Shown one piece after another: positions 18,186 to 26,756 of a stretch of 64,000 nt of DNA (position 1 is the stretch's first letter; each line of letters begins with the position of its first letter). The translations under genes and the position numbers were made by a program. The notes beneath the pieces are model-generated. The model saw only the letters and a list, made by a program, of their open reading frames with translations. It was not told the origin of the DNA and did no database searches. The stretch comes from Prolixibacteraceae bacterium JC049 (GTDB taxonomy: Bacteria > Bacteroidota > Bacteroidia > Bacteroidales > Prolixibacteraceae), in assembly GCA_023369685.1 (NCBI GenBank), contig SACZ01000006.1, positions 63,715 to 127,714 of the forward strand, written 5' to 3'.

Positions 18186-18811
18186 CCATAACCGCTACGC
18201 GGTAAAATCGCCCGCCTACAATCTGTTCTAATATGCTACAACACCTATGGTGTATAACCCCACAAAAAGATCACCCAATAAAAAGGTATCACATAGCGAT
18301 TCCGAAATTGTAAAAAGAGAGTAAATCCCAATGAATACCGCATAGCGGTTATGGATTAATGAATAGCCGCCACCAATTCAAATCATTTTTAACACTAAAT
18401 AGCACTTCTAAAAACACCTAGAAAAACAATACAACAACCTAAACTCCGCCCAGATAAACCAGCAATCAAATAATGAACACGATTTATATCTCAGACAGAA
18501 GGTCATCTAAGAACAAGATATCGCGTAGCGATTCCGAAATTGTAAAAGACAGTAAATTCCAATGAATACCGCGTAGCGGTTATGGGTTGATAAAAAGCCG
18601 CCACTAATTTGTATCATTTTCCAGACTTTAAAGTACTCCTAGAAAAACAATTCAACAACCTAAACTCCACCCTGATAAACCACCAATCAAATAATGAACA
18701 CGATTTATACCTCAGACATAAGACTATCTAATAAAAAGGTATCGCATAGCGATTCCGAAATTGTAAAATAATGAGTAAATTTTAATAGATACCGCGTAGC
18801 GGTTATGGATT
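18186..18811. repeat. REP palindrome array, left of the transposase
   Basis: The array is built from short hairpins with cores ACCGC-GTA-GCGGT or ATCGC-GTA-GCGAT. Positions are 18191-18203 (reverse orientation), 18288-18300 (degenerate), 18337-18349, 18520-18532, 18568-18580, 18741-18753 and 18791-18803. An ATCGC-type and an ACCGC-type hairpin about 50 bp apart form a unit that recurs every 223-231 bp. The shared sequence between them includes TTCCGAAATTGTAAAA. A further hairpin, ACACC-TAT-GGTGT, lies at 18241-18253. This is the whole content of the gap between the genes at 16949 and 18838. Confidence 0.9.
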
Positions 18812-19317
18812 GATTAATAACTAATAATTCACAAATCATGAAACCCGGAGCATTTACTCAAATCTATATTCAATTAGTATTTTCCCCACTACATAGAGAA
18901 GCGCTTTTGATTGATAAAATTCGTCCTAGAGTTTTTGAATATATGGGAGGTATTATTCGGACTCTAAATCATAAACCAATAATAATTAATGGGATGAATG
19001 ATCATGTACATATTCTGATTGGATTAAACCCCAAAGTTTCTATTTCAGAAACAGTAAAAGAGATAAAACGACTCTCTGCTATATTTATTAATGATTTGAA
19101 TGTATTCAAAGGGAAATTTCAATGGCAAAACGGATACGGAGGTTTTTCATATGGAAGGTCACAGCTGGATAACAATTACATTAAGAATCAGGAACTGCAT
19201 CATAATAAACAATCATTTAAAAAAGAATATAAATTGTTCCTTCAAAGGTTTGATATTGAATTTGATGAACAATTTCTTTTTAAATATTTTGATTGAATCC
19301 ATAACCGCTACGCGGTA
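18790..19317 (+). mobile_element. IS200-like/REP-associated transposase unit with perfect inverted ends
   Basis: The transposase gene is bounded by exact 22-bp inverted copies of the REP palindrome: 18790-18811 (starting TACCGCGTAGCGGTTATGG) and 19296-19317 (its reverse complement, starting AATCCATAACCGC). The right end overlaps the last base of the transposase stop codon. This fits a single-strand-DNA transposase that acts on hairpin ends, or a domesticated REP-associated transposase with its substrates. Confidence 0.8.
18838..19296 (+). CDS. tnpA: Y1 HUH transposase, IS200/TnpA-REP type
   Basis: Single-strand DNA nuclease/transposase of 152 residues, the normal length for IS200-like TnpA. 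The HUH motif is H56-V57-H58 in NDHVHILIGL. The likely catalytic tyrosine is Y114 in NNYIKNQELHH. The frame is intact and all catalytic residues are present, so it may be active. Its position inside an array of matching hairpins suggests that it recognises and spreads those REP sequences. Whether it is a classical IS200 or a REP-associated (RAYT) protein cannot be settled without phylogeny. Confidence 0.92.
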   Translation: MKPGAFTQIYIQLVFSPLHREALLIDKIRPRVFEYMGGIIRTLNHKPIIINGMNDHVHILIGLNPKVSISETVKEIKRLSAIFINDLNVFKGKFQWQNGYGGFSYGRSQLDNNYIKNQELHHNKQSFKKEYKLFLQRFDIEFDEQFLFKYFD

Positions 19318-19740
19318 AAATCGTCCGTCTAAAATCTGTTCTAATATGCTACAACACCTACGGTGTATAGCCCCATTAAGAGACCACCTAAGAACAACTT
19401 ATCGCGTAGCAACTCCGAAATTGTAAAAGAAAGTAAGTTCCAATAGGTACCGCGTAGCGGTTATGGGTTTATGAAAAACTATCACCAATTCGAATCATTT
19501 TTATCACTAAATAGTACTTCTAAAAACACCTAGAAAAACAACTCAACAACCTAAATTCCACTCAGATAAACCACCAATCAAATAATGCAAACCATTTAAA
19601 TATCAGACAGAAAGCCATCCAATAACAAGATATCGCATAGCGATTCCGAAATTGTAACAGAGAGTAAATACCAATGAATACCGCGTAGCGGTTATGGATT
19701 AATGAAAAGCCACCAACAATTTATATCATTTTCAGCATTA
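19296..19740. repeat. REP palindrome array, right of the transposase
   Basis: Hairpins occur at 19304-19316 (reverse orientation), 19354-19366 (ACACC-TAC-GGTGT), about 19401-19413 (degenerate ATCGC type), 19449-19461, 19632-19644 and 19680-19692. The block beginning at 19297 repeats the block beginning at 18184 in the same orientation, including GCTACAACACCTA. The array therefore looks like a duplication with the transposase between copies. From 19741 to 19902 there is only AT-rich sequence and the promoter of the next gene. Confidence 0.88.
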
Positions 19741-19869
19741 TAATACAAACACGATTTTTAATATTTTTAGATCAAATATTAGAATTCTACTCTCTAGTAA
19801 GTGATCTGAATTCGCCAAAATGTATCCATAAAACACCAATATGTATAAATAGATAGCATTAACTTCGTC

Positions 19870-19877
19870 TATTTTTG
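19870..19877 (+). promoter_or_regulatory. Minus-7 box of the EFR1-type ferredoxin operon
   Basis: TATTTTTG matches the Bacteroidota minus-7 consensus TAnnTTTG and lies 25 bases before the start codon at 19903. No clear minus-33 TTTG is seen at the expected distance, so confidence is moderate. Confidence 0.45.
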
Positions 19878-19902
19878 TGTTGAAATAAAGGCTTAAAATA
19901 AA

Positions 19903-20670
19903 ATGATAATATATTTCTCAGGAACAGGCAACTCGTTGAAAATAGCACAACAGCTAGCTGAACAAACCAACGATACCGCTATTCATATTAACCAAGCAGA
20001 ACAATCAGAGATTCTGATGAGTAGTAGTATTGGTTTTGTATTTCCTGTCTACAACTACGATATTCCTGTTTTAGTCAAGAACTTTATCAAAAAAACAGAT
20101 TTCCCAAAATCAATATTCACTTTTGGCATTATTACTCATGGAGGAGATAAAGGGAATGCATTATTCAACCTTAGCACTTTGCTCAAGGAAAAGGATGTAG
20201 AATTGACTTATACCAATGATGTACTTATGCCTGTTAGCAGTCGTATTATGTATGGAATGGTAACCGACAAAATCGCAGAACGCACAGCCAATGCCAAAGC
20301 GAAAGTTACCCACATAGCATCCGAGCTGAGAAACAGAATTAATAATCAGAAAGGGGGAAGGAAGAAACACCTTTTGGCTTTAATAAGTCATATGGTTGAA
20401 TCGAATTTTTTGAAGAAACGTTTTACACCAGTAATTGATTCTGAAATATGTACCAATTGTGGCATTTGCATCGATGCATGCCCTGCTCTAAATATTACAG
20501 AACAATCGAGCAAAGCTTTTATTGGTGCTAATTGTGTGCAATGCATGACCTGCATACACTGGTGTCCTCATGTGGCAATTCACTTTAAAAGCAGGCAGGT
20601 AAAAGCAAAACAGCAATATCATCATCCCGATGTGAAACTAAAAGAACTAATAATAAACAAAAATAGATGA
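19903..20670 (+). CDS. EFR1-family flavodoxin-ferredoxin fusion
   Basis: Cytoplasmic electron carrier of 255 residues combining a flavodoxin-like N-terminal domain (about 1-160, with the FMN-phosphate loop FSGTGNS at about residues 5-11) and a C-terminal 2x[4Fe-4S] ferredoxin domain (about 185-230, with CTNCGICIDACP and CVQCMTCIHWCP). The family is called EFR1 in genome annotation. The redox partner is unknown. It overlaps the next gene by 4 bases (ATGA), so the two are co-translated. Confidence 0.92.
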   Translation: MIIYFSGTGNSLKIAQQLAEQTNDTAIHINQAEQSEILMSSSIGFVFPVYNYDIPVLVKNFIKKTDFPKSIFTFGIITHGGDKGNALFNLSTLLKEKDVELTYTNDVLMPVSSRIMYGMVTDKIAERTANAKAKVTHIASELRNRINNQKGGRKKHLLALISHMVESNFLKKRFTPVIDSEICTNCGICIDACPALNITEQSSKAFIGANCVQCMTCIHWCPHVAIHFKSRQVKAKQQYHHPDVKLKELIINKNR

Positions 20671-21818
20671 AGCAATCAATGATGTTACTTTTCGTATTAA
20701 TCGCCCTAACGGTAATTGGTGGAATCTCGTGGTATATATATAGTCGCGGGGCAAAAGCACTTGAAGGAAATTCCATACTACCATTTTTCACCTGGTCATT
20801 TTGGATGTTAATAGCCACATTCATCATAGGTCAGATTTTTGAACGAGGCAATCCGGGAATGTTTGCAATAACCATAAGCCGAATTGGTTCAATAAGTTTG
20901 GCTTTCTTTCTATACCTCCTACTGTTTGTTCTTTTGGTTGATCTTGTAAGAATATTTCAGCACTTTTTTCATTTCATCCCCAGCACGCTTACATCAAGTG
21001 TTCTATCAGGTAAAATGCTTTTTATTTATGGTGTTTCAATAGCAACAATCGTAACCATAGGGGGAGCCATTAACGCTCACTACCCTAATGTAAAAGAAAT
21101 AGAACTTACTGTAAAGAGAAAAGATTCAAGCCGAGATAAGTTAAGGGTAGTACTGGCTACTGATGTTCATCTGGGAGTGATGCTTGGACAAAGACATGCA
21201 CGAAAGTTGGTAAAACAGATAAATGCACAAGAACCAGACCTCGTACTTTTCGGAGGCGATTTGGTGGATCACAATCCCAATCCTGTAATGAAGTTTGATA
21301 TGGGAACATACTTCGATAAGATCAACGCTCCTCTGGGTGTTTTTACCACAACTGGAAACCACGAGTTTATGGGCAATCCAGATGTAACTATCAAATATTT
21401 TGGACAACATGGGGTTAAGTTTATTCGCGATAGTATTGTTACAATAGAAGGTATTGTACAAATCATTGGTCGCGATGATAAAGACAAAACCCAAATAACA
21501 GGAACAGAGCGTAAGGGCATAAAAGAGATCCTACAAATTAACAATCAAAATCTCCCTCTACTATTGGTAGACCATCAACCTGTTGAATATGAAATAGCCA
21601 AAGAAAACGGTATCGACTTAATGATGTCTGGTCATACCCATAAAGGACAACTATGGCCACTTTCATTTATTACCAATTTGGTTTATGAGAACCATTATGG
21701 ACTAATGCAAAAAGGCAGTTCCTGGTTTTATACTTCTTCGGGATATGGCACATGGGGACCTCCTGTACGAACAGGAAACAGACCCGAGTTAGTTGTTTTT
21801 AATATTTCATTGGAATAG
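20667..21818 (+). CDS. Membrane-anchored calcineurin-like metallophosphoesterase
   Basis: A 383-residue protein with N-terminal membrane helices (about residues 3-22, 37-55, 68-92 and 112-134) followed by a calcineurin-type phosphoesterase domain (about 150-380). Metal ligands are visible in ATDVHLG, FGGDLVDHN, TTGNHEF, LVDHQP and MSGHTHKGQ. The arrangement resembles YkuE/YaeI proteins, some of which act on UDP-sugar or lipid pyrophosphates. The topology suggests activity at the membrane surface. It is coupled to the EFR1 gene by ATGA overlap. Confidence 0.92.
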   Translation: MKQSMMLLFVLIALTVIGGISWYIYSRGAKALEGNSILPFFTWSFWMLIATFIIGQIFERGNPGMFAITISRIGSISLAFFLYLLLFVLLVDLVRIFQHFFHFIPSTLTSSVLSGKMLFIYGVSIATIVTIGGAINAHYPNVKEIELTVKRKDSSRDKLRVVLATDVHLGVMLGQRHARKLVKQINAQEPDLVLFGGDLVDHNPNPVMKFDMGTYFDKINAPLGVFTTTGNHEFMGNPDVTIKYFGQHGVKFIRDSIVTIEGIVQIIGRDDKDKTQITGTERKGIKEILQINNQNLPLLLVDHQPVEYEIAKENGIDLMMSGHTHKGQLWPLSFITNLVYENHYGLMQKGSSWFYTSSGYGTWGPPVRTGNRPELVVFNISLE

Positions 21819-21990
21819 AAACATAATCAAACAAATATAGATCCGGTAGTTAATTCAACTTACAAGTAGATTTTGATATGCTATTGGGGAATGTAAATTG
21901 GACTTTTCAAAGCTCATTGTAAACATATACTTGCACTTTGAATACTTTATTTTAACTTTAGATAAAACCTAAAACTGAAATAAAGCCATT

Positions 21991-23112
21991 ATGAAAAAGT
22001 ACCTGATCCTGCTACTAATTCCTCTTATTGTTGCATGTTCTAAATCACAGAATAAGAAAACAGAGCAGCCAATTTCACCTCAAGAGAATGTTATAAAAAC
22101 AAAAGCTGAAGTAAAAAAACTTCCTCCTTTAACCAATAATGAACTAACATTAACAGAGAAAGATTTTGGAGAAGTGATTGAATTGAAAGGCACCTCTCAT
22201 CCTGTTGACAAAATTTTTCAGGTGAAAGAGTGTGAAATGATTGCTTTGGATAGTATCCTGATTGTAAAGAATCAGATTAATACGGATATGTTTATGGTGT
22301 TTTCTCTTCCTGATTTTAAATTCATTAAATCTTTCGGGCGATTTGGTAGAGGACCAGGCGAATTTCAATATCCAAGTTTAGTGAAAGACGAAAGTGGAGA
22401 GTTCCTGTGCTACATTTACGAGAAAGTAACCAATAAATTATTCTCTCTGGACAGAAATCTGGTTGTAAGCGAACTACCAGTTCCTCTTCGAAGAGGAAGA
22501 AAAAGCTATAACGACAAGCAGTTGTATGGCTTAGCAGCGAACGATTTTTTATACGTTGAATCCATCAGACGAGGCAAAGCAGTATTCCGTGTTAACTCGG
22601 GAAAAGATTCAACGACTACCACAATGCTTAAAACATTGGCCTTTTCTGAGAAACATAAAAACTGGGCAGCATACATTGGTGATTTTGGTGTAAATGGAAA
22701 AAATAAACGATCGGTTTTTGCTTATAAATATTTCAAACGGCTGATTTTCCTTGATTATAAAAACATGGTATCGAGGGTTGTATCCTTCGACATGCCGTCT
22801 AAAACCAAAAGAGGAAATCCTCTTTCCATGATGTCTCCTTCCAACATCACTCATTATTGGGGAATGTCATCCAATGATAAATACGTGTATGTTTTGTATT
22901 CTGGTCGCTCTCCTATTCAGGTCTCAAAGGAGTTGAATAAATCGTCGGGCTATATTTACGTTGAGCAATTCGACTGGAATGGTAATCCGATTAAAAAGTA
23001 CAAACTCGACCATTGGGGCTATTTCTGTGTCAATAAGAAAGAGAACAGAATCTATCTCGCCTCCAATACTGATGAACATCCTTTTGTAAGCTATCAACTT
23101 CCAGTAGAATAG
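21991..23112 (+). CDS. TolB-like beta-propeller lipoprotein (BF3164-like)
   Basis: Exported lipoprotein of 373 residues. The signal peptide ends in the lipobox LIVAC (Cys16), followed by a charged linker and a six-bladed beta-propeller-like domain (about 60-370), with the family-typical FGRFGRGPGEFQYP at about residues 115-128. Related proteins are common in Bacteroidota with unknown ligands. A possible promoter is TTG (21931-21933), 19 bases, TAACTTTA (21953-21960). A convergent terminator follows at 23201-23233. Confidence 0.85.
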   Translation: MKKYLILLLIPLIVACSKSQNKKTEQPISPQENVIKTKAEVKKLPPLTNNELTLTEKDFGEVIELKGTSHPVDKIFQVKECEMIALDSILIVKNQINTDMFMVFSLPDFKFIKSFGRFGRGPGEFQYPSLVKDESGEFLCYIYEKVTNKLFSLDRNLVVSELPVPLRRGRKSYNDKQLYGLAANDFLYVESIRRGKAVFRVNSGKDSTTTTMLKTLAFSEKHKNWAAYIGDFGVNGKNKRSVFAYKYFKRLIFLDYKNMVSRVVSFDMPSKTKRGNPLSMMSPSNITHYWGMSSNDKYVYVLYSGRSPIQVSKELNKSSGYIYVEQFDWNGNPIKKYKLDHWGYFCVNKKENRIYLASNTDEHPFVSYQLPVE

Positions 23113-23200
23113 CTGTCAATTTCGAAATAACGTTGTTCGTTTCATATAACTAATCTGCGTTTCAACTCGATTAAATAGAAACGAAAAGAACTTTCAATAA

Positions 23201-23233
23201 AACTCATTTGATGGTCATTCCGCCAAATGAGTT
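23201..23233. terminator. Bidirectional intrinsic terminator
   Basis: AACTCATTTG (23201-23210) and CAAATGAGTT (23224-23233) form a perfect 10-bp stem with a 13-base loop. The stem is preceded by an A-run and followed by a T-run. It lies between two convergent genes (stops at 23112 and 23247) and can serve both. Confidence 0.88.
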
Positions 23234-23246
23234 TTTTCTATTCAAA

Positions 23247-23867
23247 TTATTTGGTGTTTATTATCTCCAAGCATTCAGGAACATTATACATTTTTCCCGA
23301 TTCATCAAGTTCCATAATAGCCTTGTAAACTCGTGCTGTATCGGTTGCTGAAACTGAAAAAGGAACATCGAGTTGGAACAGCTCCATAGATTCAGTCACC
23401 ATAGCAGGACGCACAACATTTAGTCTTATATTCTTATCTTTTTCTACTTCTACCGCTTTAACAAATCCTTCTAAACCAGCACATGCTAAAGTTATTGCAG
23501 CACTTCCTGGAAATGGAGAATGACTTGCAGCTCCTGTAGTTAATAAAATAAATCCGTTGTCATTCAGGTGTTTCAAACCTTCTCTAATCAGATTTACTTG
23601 TCCCATAAGTTTATTGTTCACTGCTAACTCAAAGTCTGCATCCGTAAGCTGACTTAAAGCTCCAAGACTTGCCATTCCTGTTGTTGAGATAATTCCATCA
23701 ACATCTTTGAAATCTTCAAACATTTTTACAATTGCTGTTTTATCCTCGATATCAAGCTGATAATCGCCACTGTTTTTACCAATAGCAATTACTTCATGGT
23801 CTTTTCTTAATAAGGTAACAACCCTTTTTCCTATTATTCCTGTTCCACCTACTACTAATATTCTCAT
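23247..23867 (-). CDS. Short-chain dehydrogenase/reductase (SDR)
   Basis: NAD(P)-dependent oxidoreductase with a Rossmann fold. The N-terminus is MRILVVGGTGIIGKRV (GxxGxxG nucleotide loop), and STTGMASLGAL and LTTGAASHSPFPGSA occur in the middle. The canonical YxxxK is not obvious, so it belongs to a divergent group. I start it at the ATG 23867, because the longer frame opens at a TTG inside the preceding gene. It lies 17 bases downstream of the hydrolase, forming a two-gene operon controlled from the divergent HxlR promoter region. The product is 206 residues. Confidence 0.88.
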   Translation of the reverse strand: MRILVVGGTGIIGKRVVTLLRKDHEVIAIGKNSGDYQLDIEDKTAIVKMFEDFKDVDGIISTTGMASLGALSQLTDADFELAVNNKLMGQVNLIREGLKHLNDNGFILLTTGAASHSPFPGSAAITLACAGLEGFVKAVEVEKDKNIRLNVVRPAMVTESMELFQLDVPFSVSATDTARVYKAIMELDESGKMYNVPECLEIINTK

Positions 23868-23884
23868 AACTAATATTTGTTTGT

Positions 23885-24859
23885 TTAATAATTTGTTTGC
23901 TCTAACCAACCTAAAATTCTGGTCACCAACTCTTCGTTCTGGTCTTCTTGTAAAAAATGTGATGCATTGCTTACAGTTATATGTGGTTGCCCTTTTGCGC
24001 CACTAAAATTCTTTTGAAACTTCTTATCATACCCTTGATCTGCAAGAAATGGATCATTATCGCTAAATAATGTAAGAACCGGTTTGTTCCATTGTTTCAG
24101 TTTCTTCCAGTCTGCATTTACCTGAGTTAAATCAGAAGCTACTATTTCAGGCATTTTTCGAGGTGCTGCATAAAAAGTATTATTCGGAAACGGAGCATCA
24201 TAGGCATCCATTTCAGCTTGGCTCAATTTTCTCGTAGTTAAAACCTGCATGAGCTTACCAATTTCCAGCTTCTCTGAATGCCTAAAATAGGCTGCCCAAT
24301 TACCATAGTTCTTGTTTTTCTCGAAATCCATTACCGTAGGCTTACCACTTTTAGCAGCCAAAAGTTTTAACATTCTTGGCATGATAAATTTTGTTAGCCC
24401 TTTTACTTCTGCTAAAGCAGTATTAGCAACAATTAATCGATCTAACCACTGAGGGCGGTTAGCTAAAACTCTTAGTCCAATCATTCCGCCCCAATCTTGC
24501 ATGAAAGCAGCAGCATTAGTAATATTGAGTTTTTCAACAAACTCTGACATCCAATCCACTTCATTCTGGTAAGTGATATTTTCAGAGTCAAGTGGCTTGT
24601 CTGATTTACCAAACCCTATTAAGTCGGGAGCAATAACTCTATAGCCTGCCGTAACTAATTGAGGTATCATTTTTCGATATAAATAACTCCATGATGGCTG
24701 ACCATGCAGAAGAAATATTGTTTTCTCATGCTCACTTCCTTCATCAAGGTAATGCATACGGATTTCTCCTTTTAATTCAATATAGTTCGGCGAAAATGGG
24801 TAATCTGTTAAATTATTAAATGCTGATTCTGGCGTTCTAACCTTTGCTATTGTTTTCAT
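23885..24859 (-). CDS. Alpha/beta hydrolase, haloalkane-dehalogenase-like
   Basis: A 324-residue alpha/beta-hydrolase resembling class I haloalkane dehalogenases. It has the oxyanion motif HGQPSWSYLYRK (about residues 52-63), nucleophile D122 in MQDWGG with the adjacent Trp typical of dehalogenases, a cap domain (about 155-235) and the catalytic His in SNASHFLQED near residue 302. An Asp nucleophile instead of Ser argues for dehalogenase or epoxide-type chemistry. The substrate is unknown. It is the first gene of an operon with the SDR, divergent from hxlR. Confidence 0.9.
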   Translation of the reverse strand: MKTIAKVRTPESAFNNLTDYPFSPNYIELKGEIRMHYLDEGSEHEKTIFLLHGQPSWSYLYRKMIPQLVTAGYRVIAPDLIGFGKSDKPLDSENITYQNEVDWMSEFVEKLNITNAAAFMQDWGGMIGLRVLANRPQWLDRLIVANTALAEVKGLTKFIMPRMLKLLAAKSGKPTVMDFEKNKNYGNWAAYFRHSEKLEIGKLMQVLTTRKLSQAEMDAYDAPFPNNTFYAAPRKMPEIVASDLTQVNADWKKLKQWNKPVLTLFSDNDPFLADQGYDKKFQKNFSGAKGQPHITVSNASHFLQEDQNEELVTRILGWLEQTNY

Positions 24860-24887
24860 ATCTAATCGAAGTTTTGGTTATGATTTC

Positions 24888-24948
24888 TTTGCAAACATAC
24901 TTCGATTAGTGTATTTTTGCTACTAGATATACAAAAGATACTAGTATC
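24888..24948 (+). promoter_or_regulatory. Promoter and palindromic operator of the HxlR-type regulator
   Basis: TTTG (24888-24891), 20 bases, TATTTTTG (24912-24919) forms a strong Bacteroidota promoter reading toward hxlR. A perfect 12-bp palindrome GATACTAGTATC (24937-24948) lies just downstream of the expected start point, and a similar TACTAGATATA lies at 24921-24931. On the other strand TATGTTTG (24899-24892) fits a minus-7 box for the hydrolase operon. The arrangement suggests that the regulator represses both directions. Confidence 0.65.
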
Positions 24949-24977
24949 CCAGAGGATACCACCAATAAAATCAGGGC

Positions 24978-25349
24978 ATGAAGACACGAGGTCAAGAAGA
25001 CAAACAAAAAACCATGAAAGACTGTAGTACTAAAATACTTGCAGTACGTGATGCTTTAGAAATTTTTAGTGGCAAATGGAAAATACCTATCATCGGAGCT
25101 TTAATCTACCTGCAAAAATCAGGATTTAAAGAACTGCAAAGAATGGTTGGTGATATAACTCCCAAAATGCTTTCTAAGGAATTAAAGGAATTGGAGATGA
25201 ATCACCTTGTAAAGAGAACAGTTTTAGACACCAGACCTGTAACTGTACAATACAGCATAACGGAATATGGTAAGACATGTCAATCTGTGATTTTTGAACT
25301 TTACCAGTGGGGAGAACAACACAGAAAGAAGATAAAAGAAGAGTGCTAA
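24978..25349 (+). CDS. HxlR-family winged-helix transcriptional regulator
   Basis: A 123-residue DNA-binding protein of the HxlR type. The conserved core is KDCSTKILAVRDALEIFSGKW, the recognition region is GITPKMLSKELKELE-like (here GDITPKMLSKELKELEM), and the wing region is RTVLDTRPVTVQYSITEYG. HxlR proteins sense electrophiles or redox state and typically control a divergent oxidoreductase gene, which fits the hydrolase/SDR operon on the other side. A second ATG at 25014 (MKDC) is an equally good start, because the first 12 residues are not conserved in the family. Confidence 0.92.
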   Translation: MKTRGQEDKQKTMKDCSTKILAVRDALEIFSGKWKIPIIGALIYLQKSGFKELQRMVGDITPKMLSKELKELEMNHLVKRTVLDTRPVTVQYSITEYGKTCQSVIFELYQWGEQHRKKIKEEC

Positions 25350-25370
25350 TTAAATCATCAAAAAGGGCAA

Positions 25371-25913
25371 TTATCCATCCCACTCACTTCTTAGTAAAGC
25401 ATAAACCATATCATCAACCCATTTACCATCGATATAAAGGCTTTGCACAAAATGGGCTTCTTTACGAAACCCCATACGCTCGACCAAGCCAATGGAAGCA
25501 CTATTTTCAGGATCGATAGAAGCAAATATTCGATGTTTATCCAAATCATTAAACAGAAAATCGATTGCCTTTTTCATGGCTTCTGTTGCATATCCTTTAT
25601 GCCAAAACTCTCTATTTAAGGTACATCCCAATTCTGCTTGCTTGTTTTCATCGCCACAGAAGTGGATTCCTAAATCGCCAATAACCAGCCCACTCCCTTG
25701 CTCTATTATCACCAATTGAAACCAAGAATCCGGTTCATCCAATTGTTTGGCAACTTTCCCTATAAATACTTCTACATCGCTCAACTTTTCTGGTATCCAT
25801 CCTTGGTATTTGTTATCTTCTTTGTTGGAACGATAAGCAAAAACAGCTTCTTTGTCTTCAAGCGAAATTGGTCTTAGTAGTAATCTATTGGTTTGAAGTT
25901 TCATCTGTTTCAA
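25371..25913 (-). CDS. GNAT-family N-acetyltransferase (RimJ/RimL type)
   Basis: A 180-residue acetyl-CoA-dependent acetyltransferase. The start LQTNRLLLRPISLED, the acetyl-CoA-binding segment LNREFWHKGYATEAMKKAI (about residues 95-113), and the C-terminal NSASIGLVERMGFRKEAHF (about 137-155) are typical of the RimJ/RimL group that acetylates protein N-termini, antibiotics or small amines. Its start overlaps the lgt stop codon by 4 bases, making it the last gene of the lgt operon. The substrate is not predictable. Confidence 0.92.
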   Translation of the reverse strand: MKQMKLQTNRLLLRPISLEDKEAVFAYRSNKEDNKYQGWIPEKLSDVEVFIGKVAKQLDEPDSWFQLVIIEQGSGLVIGDLGIHFCGDENKQAELGCTLNREFWHKGYATEAMKKAIDFLFNDLDKHRIFASIDPENSASIGLVERMGFRKEAHFVQSLYIDGKWVDDMVYALLRSEWDG

Positions 25914-26752
25914 ATTAAATTTGTCTGTTCTTTTCGTCTGGTAATAATACTATAAATAATAAAACCAGCTCCCACCAAGATGTACGGAATACTCAAAAGT
26001 TGCCCCATATCCAATTTCATTCCATCTTCAAAAGCAACCTGTCTCTCTTTTATAAACTCAATAAAGAATCGAGCCATAAAGATTAACACCAGAACTAAAC
26101 CGAAGAAAAATCCATTTCGAAGTTTCTCTCGTTGTGTCTTGTACAAAAATATCATAATCGAAAAGATGAGAAAATACGATAGTGCTTCATATAACTGTGC
26201 CGGATGTCTGGGAATATTATCTACTCTTTGAAAAATAAAAGCCCAAGGTTTAGTTGTTGGCATACCTATTATTTCAGAGTTCATTAGGTTAGCCAAACGG
26301 ATAAAAGCACCTCCTAAAGCTGCAACTACAGCTATCAGATCAACGGTATCGAGAATGGAGTGCTTCGTTTTCTTAGAATAGAAAATCAACGCTACAATCA
26401 ATCCCAAAGCACCACCGTGACTCGCCAAACCACGGTAACCCGTAATCTCAAAGCCTCCTTCTTCCAGCAACTTAATCGGCAGCAACATTTCAATAGGATG
26501 AGCCAGATAATACGCTGGTTCATAGAACAGACAATGTCCTAACCGAGCACCTATTAAAATTCCAATCATTCCATAAATGGAAAGTTTTTCCAGATTTTGG
26601 GCTGGAATATTCTCTTTTCGAAATATCCAGCCCAAAACATTTAAACACAAAAATAATCCACCAACAAATAATAATCCGTAATAGCGAATTGAGATTCCAA
26701 ACAGATTAATTATTTCTGGATCGGGTGACCATTTTATATAGTTTAAAATCAT
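25910..26752 (-). CDS. lgt: Prolipoprotein diacylglyceryl transferase
   Basis: Inner-membrane enzyme that moves diacylglycerol from phosphatidylglycerol onto the lipobox cysteine of prolipoproteins. The 280-residue protein has about seven membrane helices and the family signatures RYYGLLFVGG near the N-terminus, GARLGHCLFYEP (about residues 73-84), GYRGLASHGGALG (about 104-116, the Lgt signature region) and ARFFIEFIKERQ near the C-terminus. It is essential in most Gram-negative bacteria. It lies in a compact minus-strand run, downstream of the MutS-like gene and two membrane proteins. Confidence 0.97.
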   Translation of the reverse strand: MILNYIKWSPDPEIINLFGISIRYYGLLFVGGLFLCLNVLGWIFRKENIPAQNLEKLSIYGMIGILIGARLGHCLFYEPAYYLAHPIEMLLPIKLLEEGGFEITGYRGLASHGGALGLIVALIFYSKKTKHSILDTVDLIAVVAALGGAFIRLANLMNSEIIGMPTTKPWAFIFQRVDNIPRHPAQLYEALSYFLIFSIMIFLYKTQREKLRNGFFFGLVLVLIFMARFFIEFIKERQVAFEDGMKLDMGQLLSIPYILVGAGFIIYSIITRRKEQTNLI

Positions 26753-26756
26753 ATGC

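Noticed and set aside
18186-19740. Possible CRISPR array
   Set aside because: The repeats are palindromic hairpins spaced about 230 bp with similar sequence between them, not short direct repeats with unique spacers, and no cas genes are present.
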